Below, piece after piece: positions 30,092 to 39,317 of a DNA stretch of 64,000 nucleotides; the first letter of the stretch is position 1; each line of letters begins with the position of its first letter. A program made the position numbers and the translations under genes. Source of the DNA: Acidobacteriota bacterium (GTDB lineage Bacteria; Acidobacteriota; Terriglobia; Acidiferrales; UBA7541); NCBI GenBank assembly GCA_003223245.1, contig QHYI01000143.1:1-64000 (forward strand), given 5' to 3'. Below the pieces are notes generated by a model. That model was given only the letters and a program-made list of their open reading frames with translations, did not search any database and had not been told where the DNA came from.

Positions 30092-32584
30092 ATGCGTCTA
30101 TTTCAGTCGATAGCGGAGGATATTCACTTCGCGTCGGATGATGAGACGCAGCCTTGGGCTGACCGCGATGGCAGTTTTGTCCCTCGCTCTGGGAATCGGC
30201 GCGACGATCGCAATTTTTTCTGTGATTTATGCGCTGGCGCTCCGGCCGCTGCCCGTCGAGCGGCCGGAGCAGTTGGTCGAGGTCGCGCGGGCTGACGAAG
30301 TAAACCTGCATTCCTACCCGCAGTGGAAACTCTTTCGAGACCGCCAAGATATTTTCTCGGACATTTTCGCTTACAACTACTTCGATACCGCTTTTAACGT
30401 CGGACCCGCTAACCAACAACAGGAAGTATCCGGCTTGTACGTCTCGGGAAGTTACTTCCGAGCCCTTGGCGTACCGGCCGTTCTTGGAAGGATCCTCCAA
30501 CCTTCCGATGACCAGCCTGGTGCTCCGCCTGTGTGCGTGCTTGGCTACAGATTGTGGCGTCGCTTGTATAGCCAGTCGAGGAATATACTTGGCCGGACGA
30601 TCCTGCTGAACGGCAACGAGTTCCAAATCGTCGGAGTCGCACCGCGTTCTTTTTTCGGCTTGGATATTGGCTCCATGGCTGAGATCTTCATGCCATTCGA
30701 GGCGGAAAGGACATACAAGGATTACCAGCTGCTCTACGGACGTCAAACCCCGTCGTTCGACGATCCCTACGGCTCGATACTGAGCTTCGTTGGCAGATTA
30801 AAGCCGGGAGCAAGCCTTAGCCAAGTCCATGCGGGACTGCAAGTTCTGACTCCAGAAATATACAGAATCCTGCCCCCGAGGTCAGACGAAAACAGCGGGC
30901 GATCGGTTGTGCCGCGATCTTTCCTGGCGCGTCCCATGGCAAATGGTACCTCCGATAATTGGCTGCGAAACTTGGACGTGATGCTGCTTCTGATTGCGAT
31001 GGCGGTAGTCGCTCTGGTCATCGCGTGCGCCAACCTAGGCAACCTCCTGCTTGCGCGAGGTGCAAAGCGACGGAGCGAGATCGCTACTCGGCTTACGCTG
31101 GGAGCGTCGCGCTGGCGCTTATAATAGTGCGTCAGTTGCTAACGGAGAGCCTGGTGCTTTCCGTTAGCGGTGCTGCGGCCGGACTGTTCATCGCGCACTG
31201 GGGGCGCCAAATGTTGCTATGGGCGCTGTCCTTTCCCGGTGAGCCAATTTCGCTGGACACCTCGTGGGATCTGAAACTTGCCGCCTTTGCCCTGGGCATC
31301 ACCCTTTCCTGCGCTTTGCTCTTTGGTTTGGCGCCGGCAATCGGCGCTACTGATATTTCTCTCTATTCGGCGATAAACAACAGCGTGACGACCGGAAGGC
31401 TTAGAAACCGGTTTATGAATTCTCTCCTCGTGTTCCTGCAAGTTGCCTTATCTATGGCGCTGTTGTTCAGCGCGGGCTTGCTGGTACAAACGCTGCACGC
31501 GCTCTTGATTCAGGATCCCGGCTACGACCCCAAAGGTGTCCTCACGGCCAGCGCGAGATTGCAGGGGCCTGGCGAAACTCCGCAACGCGAGGCATTTATC
31601 GGCGAGCAATTACTAAGGGAATTGCGGTCCCTGCCTGCTGTCAGGTCTGCGTCATGGAGCCGTATTTCTTCCAGCATGAGGGGCCCACGGTTGACCGTTT
31701 CCGGGCCAACGGGTTCGGAGCGCCAAGTTGGTTCGTATCTCATCTTTGTTTCTTCTGATTTTTTCAGTACGAGGCGCACTCCGATACTGGCGGGCCGGGA
31801 ATTTATTGACCGCGACACCGACAAGTCTTTTCCAGTCGCTGTTCTTAGCGAAGACTTGGCCAGAGCACTTTTTGGAACAGTGAATCCTGTCGGGCTCAGA
31901 TTTCGTGAAAAGGATAGCAATGATAGCGGGCAGGGCTACACCGTCGAGGTTGTTGGTGTCAGCAGAGACATGCAGTACCGCCGGCCCACGGATGGGCCGC
32001 TTCCGATCTTGTACAGACCGGTTTCACAATGCCCGGGCTCGTGCTCGGGAATCGGCAGCTACGAAATTCGAGCTGCTGGCCGGTTTGCGGAAGCCGCCAA
32101 ACGTCTCGCGAGTGTAGCGGCTACTGTGGATCCTCGCGTTGTTTTGAAATGCGACCCGTTGAGTAGCGCGATCAACAACGTCGTCCACCGAAATCGCGCC
32201 ATGGCGTTGATTGCCACGATCTTCGGCTTGTTCGCCGGTCTGCTCGCGATGATTGGCGTGTACGGGGTGACATCGTACGCCACAGCGGAAAGGACTCGGG
32301 AAAGCGGAGTTCGGATGGCGCTCGGTGCCCAGCCGGGCGACGTGTTCCGGATGGTCATGCGCGAAACTATGAGCGTGGTGGGCATCGGCATTGCGTTTGG
32401 CCTTGCGGCTGGCGTTGCTAGCGCAAGTTTGATTCGTGGATTAATCTGGGGTGTAAAGCCAACTGATCCGCTGAGCTGCGGTCTTGCAATTTGCCTGCTG
32501 CTGCTCATAGCGGGGTCGGCAGCGTTTCTCCCAGCACGTCGGGCGCTGGGCGTGGACCCCATGGTTGCTCTGAGATACGAGTGA
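30092..32584 (+). pseudogene. MacB/FtsX-type (ADOP) permease with two frameshifts
   Basis: Joined across frames, this is a complete permease of about 830 codons, the usual length of acidobacterial ADOP permeases. The ATG at 30092 follows a TTGGAGGTGG ribosome-binding site and encodes MRLFQSIAEDIHFA. Near 30135 the frame shifts into MMRRSLGLTAMAVLSLALGI. Around 31115-31125 it shifts again (TLGASRWRL then stop, with RQLLTESLVLSVSG in another frame). Four to five transmembrane segments, MacB-PCD-like periplasmic parts and the C-terminal GVYGVTSYATAERTRESGVR are present. Two independent shifts suggest a decayed gene, although assembly errors are possible. The track lists it as two ORFs. Confidence 0.8.
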
Positions 32585-32585
32585 C

Positions 32586-33389
32586 CTAGTCGAGGCCGAA
32601 GCGGAGGCGCTCGATGGAGCGGGCGCGGAGGCGTCCGGCGGCGTTGCGCGGGCCATGGTCGTCGGTCTCCACCAACACGCAATTCATCTGCACGTCGCCC
32701 GAAGCCACGTCAAACTTTGCGGGCAGGCCGTTGAGAAACTTGCGAACGATTCCTTCTTTGTCCATTCCAATCACACCGCCGTGCGGCCCGGTCATGCCCA
32801 CGTCCGTGATGTACGCCGTGCCTTGCGGCAACACGCGCTCGTCGGCGGTAGCCACGTGCGTGTGCGTGCCCACCACGGCGCTCACGCGGCCGTCCAGATA
32901 CCAGCCCATCGCCACTTTTTCGCTGGTGGTCTCGGCGTGCATGTCCACCAGCACAAAGTTCACGTCCGCGGGAATTTTCTCAAGCTCGCTGTCCGCCTTG
33001 CGGAACGGGTCATCAATCTGCGTCATGAACACGCGGCCCTGCAGATTCAGCACGGCGTACTTCGCGCCACTCTTTGCCGTCCCGAGGTACATCCCGCTGC
33101 CGGGATTGCCTTCGGGAAAATTCGCCGGCCGCAGCAGGCGCGGCTCGTGCGCCAGGTAGTCCAGAATTTCTTTGCGGTCCCAGCTATGATTTCCGCCGGT
33201 CAGCACGTCGATGCCATCCTTCAGCAGCTCGTCCGCCAGCCGCGGCGTGATCCCGAATCCCGACGCGGCGTTCTCCCCGTTGGCGATCACCAGGTCGATC
33301 TGCCGCTGCGACACGACATCCGCCAGCCGGTCGCGTACGACCAGCCGTCCCGGCGCTCCCACAATGTCTCCCACAAACAGTACGCGCAT
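32586..33389 (-). CDS. ymdB: YmdB-type metallophosphoesterase (TIGR00282)
   Basis: 267 residues, the normal length for the family. The dinuclear metal site is recognisable in VGDIVGAPGR, NGENAASGFG, GGNHSWDR, DMHAETTSEK and GTHTHVATAD. The Bacillus homologue is a cyclic-nucleotide phosphodiesterase affecting biofilm and motility gene expression. The activity here is inferred from the family. It is cytoplasmic with no signal peptide. There is no clear ribosome-binding site before the ATG, so the start is by family alignment (MRVLFVGDI). Its stop lies two bases from the end of the convergent permease pseudogene. Confidence 0.9.
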   Translation of the reverse strand: MRVLFVGDIVGAPGRLVVRDRLADVVSQRQIDLVIANGENAASGFGITPRLADELLKDGIDVLTGGNHSWDRKEILDYLAHEPRLLRPANFPEGNPGSGMYLGTAKSGAKYAVLNLQGRVFMTQIDDPFRKADSELEKIPADVNFVLVDMHAETTSEKVAMGWYLDGRVSAVVGTHTHVATADERVLPQGTAYITDVGMTGPHGGVIGMDKEGIVRKFLNGLPAKFDVASGDVQMNCVLVETDDHGPRNAAGRLRARSIERLRFGLD

Positions 33390-33397
33390 GGAGAAGC

Positions 33398-33414
33398 ACT
33401 GAAAACTGACGACT
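33398..33414 (-). repeat. 17-mer dispersed repeat, copy 2 (inverted, one mismatch)
   Basis: ACTGAAAACTGACGACT is the reverse complement of AGTCGTCAGTTTTCAGT, differing at one base from the copies at 9645 and 33542. Confidence 0.55.
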
Positions 33415-33541
33415 AAAAACTGAAACGGAGCGGACTGCTTGGCCGTGGGGAGCTAGGCCGTGAACCTCTGTAGTAGGTGGGCGCCACGAGCCAACCATTA
33501 GGCTTTCCTGCCCCGCTCGCCCGCCGCTCCTTCCGGTATTC

Positions 33542-33558
33542 AGTCGTAAGTTTTCAGT
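33542..33558 (+). repeat. 17-mer dispersed repeat, copy 3
   Basis: AGTCGTAAGTTTTCAGT, identical to 9645-9661. Confidence 0.6.
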
Positions 33559-34136
33559 CCAGAACAAACCAAGCTGCATTGCCTTCACCACTGCAAACTG
33601 AGAACCAGTTTTCAGTCAGGAACCAGTCAATGCCTCTTGCTTTCGTGACCGTAAACTTAGAACGTATTAAGTTGAGACTGATAACTTTCGGAATCGGCGG
33701 CGCGCCAGCGGGACAGGCCGTGCTCACAGGTTGTCTATCCGCAGCACCCCAGAGATTCGTTACGGTTCAAACGGCTTTCGCGCCCTCACCTGCGTCGAAG
33801 TACCGCTCCGCCCTCATTTTATCCTCTGCCCTCAGCCCCCGTCCAACCCCTTGTGTGAACACGTTTCGATCCCGGGCCCAGTCCCGCGCCTCCTGCGGGA
33901 ATGGCCGCGAGGAATCCGCTTTTTCTCTGCGTGACGGAACGGGGAACGTAGTGGCTGGCCACGAAGGGCAAACTTATCTATTTCTTGGCAACTAGCAAAG
34001 CGACTGCCAACTGTCAATGGCCAACCTGTGCTCACGGCTCACGTCTTTGGCCGGATACTCACTTTTCCCACCAATCACCAGTCACGAGTGCCGCCTTCGC
34101 GGTAGAATCTTCCCCCGTAGACAAAGGGGATGCCGC

Positions 34137-35723
34137 ATGAGCACAACACAACTCTCCAAAACCGCCATTTCGTTATTCGCTCTGCACTTCTTGGTGGGCG
34201 CCAGCAGCTTGCTCGCGGCGCCGGGGGATCAGTTGGGCAAGGTGAACTTCCCCACCACGTGCTCGAGCGACGTGCAGCCCACGATTGAAAAGGGCGTCGC
34301 ACTGCTGCACTCCTTCCAGTACAAGGAATCGGAGCAGACCTTCACCGAGGCCGCCGCGCATGATCCCAAATGCGCCATGGCGCACTGGGGCAAAGCCATG
34401 GTGCTGTATCATCAGCTTTGGGATTTTCCCGACGACGGCACTCTGAAGGAAGGCCGCAAGAAGATCGACCAGGCGCGGAAGATAAAGTCCACCAGCCCGC
34501 GTGAGAAGGGTTTTATCGCCGCCGCGGCCGCCTTCTTTCAGAAAAAATCCAAGATGACGCACGCGCAGCGCACGCAAGCGTATTCCTCAGCGCTCGAGAA
34601 ATTCTATGCGGCAAATCCCGGCGATAGCGAGATCGGCTCGTTCTACGCGCTTTCTCTCGTCTCGCTGGCGGATGAAGATGTGGACACGATGGCCAACCTG
34701 AAAAAAGCCATCGCAATTCTCAATCCGCTGCTGGAAAAGTTTCCCAATCATCCCGGCGTCGCGCACTACCTGATTCACGCCTCCGACCGACCCGAACTTG
34801 CCTCGCAAGGCCTGGAGGCCGCGCGGCGCTACGCCGCGATTGCGCCGGATTCTTCGCATGCGCTGCACATGCCGTCGCACATTTTTGTGCGCCTCGGCCT
34901 GTGGCAGGATTCCATCAACTCGAACATCGCCGCCAAGGGCGCCGGAGCTCACGCTGCCGAAATGCGCATGGCGGAATCGCATTACCAGACACACGCCATG
35001 GACTTCCTGAACTACTCCTATCTGCAATCCGGCCAGGAAGCCAAAGCGCGCGAAGTCATTACCGAGGAGCAAAACGTTGTTGGCGCGGGTGAAGAGAGCA
35101 AAGCCGAGCACGCCGCGGACCTCGCGGCGCGCACCGCTCTGGAGCTGCACCGCTGGAAGGAAGCGGCGGAGCTGCCCCTTCCGAAGGTAAAGCCCACTTC
35201 GCTGGAACTGACCTACCGCGTCCGCGTTATCGGCAAGGCGCACTTGGGCGACGCGTCGGGCGCGCAAGCCGATTTGGAGAAACTCAAAGAAATCTGGGCC
35301 GCGCAGGACGCAGAGGATCGCAAGCAAGGGTATCCCGTCTCCAACGAAAAGCAGCTTAACTCCGCCGAGGTCTGGCTTCTTTTCGCGGAAGCCAAGCACG
35401 AAGATGCGCTGCGGGAAATGCGCAAAATCGCCGACCGCCAGGATGCTCGCGGCGTGGATTCGCTCTCCATGCCCGCCCGCGAGATGCTCGCCGACATGCT
35501 GCTAGAACTCAAGCATCCCGCGGAAGCGCTCGGGGAATACAAAACCGCGCTGAAGAATTCACCGAACCGTTTCGACGGTCTTCTCGGCGCCGCGCGCGCC
35601 GCGCAAGCCTCCGGCGATGCCACCGCCGCGCAAACCTACTACGCGCAGCTCACGGCCGTCTGCGCGCCTTCCGCGGATCGCCCGGAATTGGTGGAAGCGA
35701 AAACCTACCTCGCTCAAAAGTAG
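34137..35723 (+). CDS. Secreted TPR-repeat protein
   Basis: About 528 residues from the ATG at 34137, with an AAGGGG ribosome-binding site. The track start 40 codons earlier is in non-coding sequence. A signal peptide (AISLFALHFLVGASSLLAA) is followed by a family-typical start (VQPTIEKGVALLHSFQYKES) and helical repeats such as AMAHWGKAMVLYHQLW. Conserved stretches include HYLIHASDRPELA and HALHMPSHIFVRLG, and the C-terminus has TPR pairs (LKHPAEALGEYKTAL). It is probably periplasmic or surface protein-protein scaffolding. The family is common in acidobacteria, without assigned function. It is a single-gene unit. Confidence 0.82.
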   Translation: MSTTQLSKTAISLFALHFLVGASSLLAAPGDQLGKVNFPTTCSSDVQPTIEKGVALLHSFQYKESEQTFTEAAAHDPKCAMAHWGKAMVLYHQLWDFPDDGTLKEGRKKIDQARKIKSTSPREKGFIAAAAAFFQKKSKMTHAQRTQAYSSALEKFYAANPGDSEIGSFYALSLVSLADEDVDTMANLKKAIAILNPLLEKFPNHPGVAHYLIHASDRPELASQGLEAARRYAAIAPDSSHALHMPSHIFVRLGLWQDSINSNIAAKGAGAHAAEMRMAESHYQTHAMDFLNYSYLQSGQEAKAREVITEEQNVVGAGEESKAEHAADLAARTALELHRWKEAAELPLPKVKPTSLELTYRVRVIGKAHLGDASGAQADLEKLKEIWAAQDAEDRKQGYPVSNEKQLNSAEVWLLFAEAKHEDALREMRKIADRQDARGVDSLSMPAREMLADMLLELKHPAEALGEYKTALKNSPNRFDGLLGAARAAQASGDATAAQTYYAQLTAVCAPSADRPELVEAKTYLAQK

Positions 35724-35761
35724 GCTGGACACCCAGCAGGCTTCCTGACGCATGCGCTAGT

Positions 35762-35870
35762 GCAGGGGTTGTTCAGGCGCAAACCGGGAAAGCGCGCGAA
35801 GTCGCGATCGTTGGTTTGAAGAATGCCGCCGTACTCGATCGTCAGCGCCGCGAGGCATCCTGATGTCAAC
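35762..35870 (-). pseudogene. VapC (PIN-domain) toxin, C-terminal fossil
   Basis: In one minus-strand frame a segment CLAALTIEYGGILQTNDRDF followed by ARFPGLRLNNP matches the end of VapC toxins (the usual form has TTDRDFARFPGLRW). It retains the C-terminal Asp of the PIN site but lacks the N-terminal DxN half. The remnant is confined to about 110 bases between two other genes. No antitoxin remnant was identified next to it. Confidence 0.65.
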
Positions 35871-35901
35871 AAGCGAAGAAAGCGTTTCGCGCGGCAGCCG
35901 T

Positions 35902-37434
35902 TCACTGAACTTTATTGTGTTCCGCGTTGCCGCCCCAGGCATACCAGCCGTCGGCGTCCTGGTTGCCCGTCTTCAGGCAAATCAGCCGGCCGTCGGCGGT
36001 TCCTGCGTAGATGTTTCCCTCTGCCAAAGCAGGTTGAAAGACGATCGGAGCCTTCATCGCGTACGAAAATCCGACGCTGCCATCGCTTTGCTTTATCGAG
36101 ACGAGATAGCCTGCGGCACCGGCGAGGTAAAGGTAGTCGTGCCCCACGGCTGGCGGCGAAAAAACCTGTCCGCCTGCAGCAGAACGCGCTCCGAGCACTT
36201 CCGTTTGCCAGGATTGCTTGCCGTCGGAAGCGCGCACCGCATTGATGGTATGGCCTTCGGCGTTCAAGACTTGTCCTTTGCTCACTGCCGCGCGCGAACC
36301 CTGATAGGCCCAAGCGCCCACCACGGAATTCACGCCCACCGCGCCGTTGGCCTCCACCAGCTTCGCCGGTGCGGGAGGTGCGGCGAATCCCACCGAAGAG
36401 TCCAACACCGCGACGGTCTCGGCGGACAGGGCCACGCCGCCACCGCTGCCTGCCCTCAGGTAGTCGGCTTTGCGCTTGGCGATCAACTCCTTGTCGCGCG
36501 CATCCCCTTTCTTGGCGTCCACGCGCACAAGCCCTTCCAGGGTATCTTCGCCGGCCAGCTCCTTGCGCGTTTCGTAGAGTTGTCCATTCGCGATGACCGG
36601 CGCGCTGGTCGCGGCGTTGGCCTTCACCCAAAGCACCGAGCCATCTGCGGCATTCAAGGCGTAGGAGTAGCCGCCAAACGTGGTGAAGTACACGGTTCGG
36701 TCGGAGACGACCGGCGCGGTGATCACGTCACCCGCAATTTCCTGCTCCCAAATGTGCCGACCCGTGCTTAATTCCGCGGCAAGCAAGCGGTGGCTTCCGC
36801 CTGGGGTTGCGGGCCGCGGATGAAACTCCGTCGGCTTGGCCGTCCGTCCGGTCGCCGCCGGATGTGCCATGTACAAAACGCCCTTGTCGAGCGCCGGCTG
36901 GCTCATCAAGGGATCGCCCAGCCATTCTTGCCAAATTACCCTCCCGGTCCTCTCGTCCACAATGATCAGCGTGCAACTTTCCGTGTTGAAAGCGACCCTG
37001 CCGTCGGCCACCACCGCAGCGGTTGGCCCGTCATCCCCGGTCTGGATTTTCCAGATGATTTTTCCGGTGTCGGCATCCACGGCGTAAAACTCGTGCGAGC
37101 CGTATCCGCCGCCAACGAACAGCATCCCGTCCGCATAAGCGGGCGTGGCAATCGGGCGGTTTCCAGGCAGTCGCAGCACCCATCCGATCTTTCCGTCCGG
37201 TGTCGCGAAGGAAGCCGGTTCCAGATCCCGCCGCGCTTCCGGCAAATTCACATTGATGGCTTTGCTCAAATCGATTTTCTGGGCGGCGCCCTTTGCCGGC
37301 CCGGCAGCCGGCGTGTTTGCCGCCAGCTTCGCCGGCTTAATTTCTTGTGCGTCGCCTAAACGCACGCCCGCGGCGCCAAGGAGCAGGCTCAAGCTCGCGC
37401 ATAGCGAAAATGTCCGACCAGACAGGGATGACAT
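35902..37434 (-). CDS. Secreted PQQ-like beta-propeller protein
   Basis: 510 residues with a signal peptide (FSLCASLSLLLGAAGVRLGDA). Seven or eight blades of the PQQ-binding-repeat type follow, for example YAVDADTGKIIWKIQTG, LIIVDERTGRVIWQEW, YALNAADGSVLWVKANA and GTADGRLICLKTGNQ. The blades resemble quinoprotein dehydrogenases and BamB, but no complete PQQ catalytic site or haem motif is visible. A structural or binding role is therefore likelier. The ATG has a strong GGAGGTTCTG ribosome-binding site. It ends in WGGNAEHNKVQ. The substrate is unknown. Confidence 0.8.
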   Translation of the reverse strand: MSSLSGRTFSLCASLSLLLGAAGVRLGDAQEIKPAKLAANTPAAGPAKGAAQKIDLSKAINVNLPEARRDLEPASFATPDGKIGWVLRLPGNRPIATPAYADGMLFVGGGYGSHEFYAVDADTGKIIWKIQTGDDGPTAAVVADGRVAFNTESCTLIIVDERTGRVIWQEWLGDPLMSQPALDKGVLYMAHPAATGRTAKPTEFHPRPATPGGSHRLLAAELSTGRHIWEQEIAGDVITAPVVSDRTVYFTTFGGYSYALNAADGSVLWVKANAATSAPVIANGQLYETRKELAGEDTLEGLVRVDAKKGDARDKELIAKRKADYLRAGSGGGVALSAETVAVLDSSVGFAAPPAPAKLVEANGAVGVNSVVGAWAYQGSRAAVSKGQVLNAEGHTINAVRASDGKQSWQTEVLGARSAAGGQVFSPPAVGHDYLYLAGAAGYLVSIKQSDGSVGFSYAMKAPIVFQPALAEGNIYAGTADGRLICLKTGNQDADGWYAWGGNAEHNKVQ

Positions 37435-37635
37435 CAGAACCTCCGAAGCGCAATGTGACTGGGGGGTCGTTGCGCCTGGAGGTAGAACGGCTGGGGCGGG
37501 AAATCTTGCAGGGTTCGAGAGACTTTTTGGGACCCCGTAGGGAGGGACTCAGCTCAGTTACACTCCGTCATAAGGAACAGGAATCGTCCTTGACCGCTGC
37601 AACCAATTCGTCCTAAGCTTCGTCTTATTAAGTAC

Positions 37636-37911
37636 ATGCACAGCAAGGCATACCGTGTCCGTGTGGTGGCATTGCTCCTGGGAATCATTTTCCTCGGGGC
37701 GCAATTCCATTTCTGCACGGACCTGTCCGCTTCGCCTTCGGCGACGCACTTCTGCCCATTGTGCTCCGCCGCAGGTTCGGCGGTTGCCACAGAGTCGCCA
37801 GCCGTTACGATTATTCCTGCGACGCGCTGGCTGGAAGTCGTTTCCCTGGTACTTACGTTTTCGTCTGTCTTTCCACGCGCCGTCTCTCCACGCGCGCCTC
37901 CCGCTTTATAG
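37636..37911 (+). CDS. Small CPLC-motif membrane protein upstream of metal efflux genes
   Basis: 91 residues with an N-terminal hydrophobic helix (VVALLLGIIFLGAQFHF) and a short periplasmic segment carrying HFCTD and HFCPLCSAAG. A second hydrophobic stretch (WLEVVSLVLTFSSVFP) follows. Three cysteines and two histidines close together could bind a soft metal such as Cu or Zn. No family is recognised. It precedes the TolC-like gene by 80 bases on the same strand, and it may be a sensor or chaperone of the efflux operon. No strong ribosome-binding site was found, so the start is uncertain. Confidence 0.5.
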   Translation: MHSKAYRVRVVALLLGIIFLGAQFHFCTDLSASPSATHFCPLCSAAGSAVATESPAVTIIPATRWLEVVSLVLTFSSVFPRAVSPRAPPAL

Positions 37912-37991
37912 CCTGCCGTTCGCTCCCTGGTTGGTTCCCTTCCCCGTGGCTAGTGGTCCTGTTGCTTTTTGGGACGAGCGAGGAGTAGCAC

Positions 37992-39317
37992 TTGAAAACA
38001 GCGTTCGTATTGGGCCTATCGGTTCTGGCCCTGCCAGCTTTGGCGGCAGCGCAGCAGAATCCGCCTGCGCCGCAAAATTCACAAGGCCCCGCCGCGGCAC
38101 CGACGCCGTCGCCGGCCGCTCCGCCGTCGGTGCGCATCACGCTTGACGAAGCGCTTCGGCTGGCGATTCAGCACAACCATGCCCTGCAGGCGGCGCGGAC
38201 GACGATTTTGCAGTCGCAGGCGCTCGAAACCACCGCGAATCTTCGTCCCAATCCTGTTCTTTCCTGGGACGCGCAGTTTCTGCCGATTTTTGACCCGAGT
38301 AAATTCAGCGCGGACTTCATCGACAGCCAGGCCCAATTCGATATGGGCTTTGCCTACACGTTCGAAATCGGAGGGAAGCGCCAGCATCGCTTGCGGGCCG
38401 CGCGGGACGTGACCGAGGCCACACGCTCGACGGTTGCCGACAACGAGCGCGCGCTTTCTTTCAGCGTGGCGCAGCAATTTGTCGCCGCGATTCTCGCGCA
38501 GTCCCAAGTCGATTTCACGCAGCAGGATTTGGACAGCTTCCGGAAGAGCGTGGACATCAGCGAGATGCGGTACAAGGCGGGCGCCATCAGCGAAGGCGAC
38601 TTGCTCAAAATCAAATTGCAAATGCTGCAATTCCAGAACGACCTCCTCAGCGCCAAGCTCGCCAAGATTCAGGCTCTTTCCGCGCTGCGGCAGCTCCTGG
38701 GATTCGAATCGGTCCCGGACAATTACGACGTGGAAGGCAAACTCGAATATGAGCCGGTGCACGCGAGTCTCGATGATTTGAAGGCCCTGGCGCTTCGGAC
38801 GCGCCCGGACTTGCGCGCGGCACAACAAAACGTGACAGCGGCGCGGAGCGCGGAATTGCTCGCGGAAGTAAACCGCAAGCGCGATCTGACCACGACCTTC
38901 AATTATTCGCACGTGGCTTCCACCAATACGGGAGCCTTTTTCTTCAACATTCAGCTGCCCTTTTTTGACCGCAACCAAGGCGAGATCGCGCGCACCCGGT
39001 ACAGCATCACGCAAGATGAGCAACTGGCTGCGGAGACTTCACAGCAGGTGCTGACCGATGTGGCGAACGCAGACCAGAACCTGCGCACCAGCGAGCAAAT
39101 CGTGCAGCTTTACCAGGGCGGCTACGTCGAGCAGGCCATCAAGTCGCGCGACATCAGCGAGTATGCCTACAAGCGGGGCGCCGCCAGCTTGCTCGATTAT
39201 CTCGATGCCCAACGTACTTACCGGGCCAATCAACTTGCCTATCGCCAGGCGCTCGCGACCTACATGACCGCGCTCGAACAGATGCGCCAAGCTACGGGCA
39301 CAAGGAATCTGCCATGA
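37992..39317 (+). CDS. TolC-family outer membrane factor of metal efflux (CusC/CzcC-like)
   Basis: 441 residues starting at a TTG preceded by GAGGAG. A signal peptide (LGLSVLALPALAAAQ) and a Pro/Ala linker lead to two OEP repeats. The N-terminal repeat opens with ITLDEALRLAIQHNHALQAAR. Long coiled-coil helices and a second repeat (SLDDLKALALRTRPDLRAAQ) follow. It forms the outer-membrane channel of a tripartite RND pump. Its stop overlaps the adaptor start (ATGA), so the genes are translationally coupled. Confidence 0.9.
   Translation: MKTAFVLGLSVLALPALAAAQQNPPAPQNSQGPAAAPTPSPAAPPSVRITLDEALRLAIQHNHALQAARTTILQSQALETTANLRPNPVLSWDAQFLPIFDPSKFSADFIDSQAQFDMGFAYTFEIGGKRQHRLRAARDVTEATRSTVADNERALSFSVAQQFVAAILAQSQVDFTQQDLDSFRKSVDISEMRYKAGAISEGDLLKIKLQMLQFQNDLLSAKLAKIQALSALRQLLGFESVPDNYDVEGKLEYEPVHASLDDLKALALRTRPDLRAAQQNVTAARSAELLAEVNRKRDLTTTFNYSHVASTNTGAFFFNIQLPFFDRNQGEIARTRYSITQDEQLAAETSQQVLTDVANADQNLRTSEQIVQLYQGGYVEQAIKSRDISEYAYKRGAASLLDYLDAQRTYRANQLAYRQALATYMTALEQMRQATGTRNLP

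Larger units (their letters stand above)
33390..34136. other. Intergenic region with inverted 17-mer repeats
   Basis: About 750 bases without a recognisable gene. It contains two inverted copies of the dispersed 17-mer (33398-33414 and 33542-33558) and a further partial copy near 33612. ORFs in the track here lack ribosome-binding sites and domains. Confidence 0.5.
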
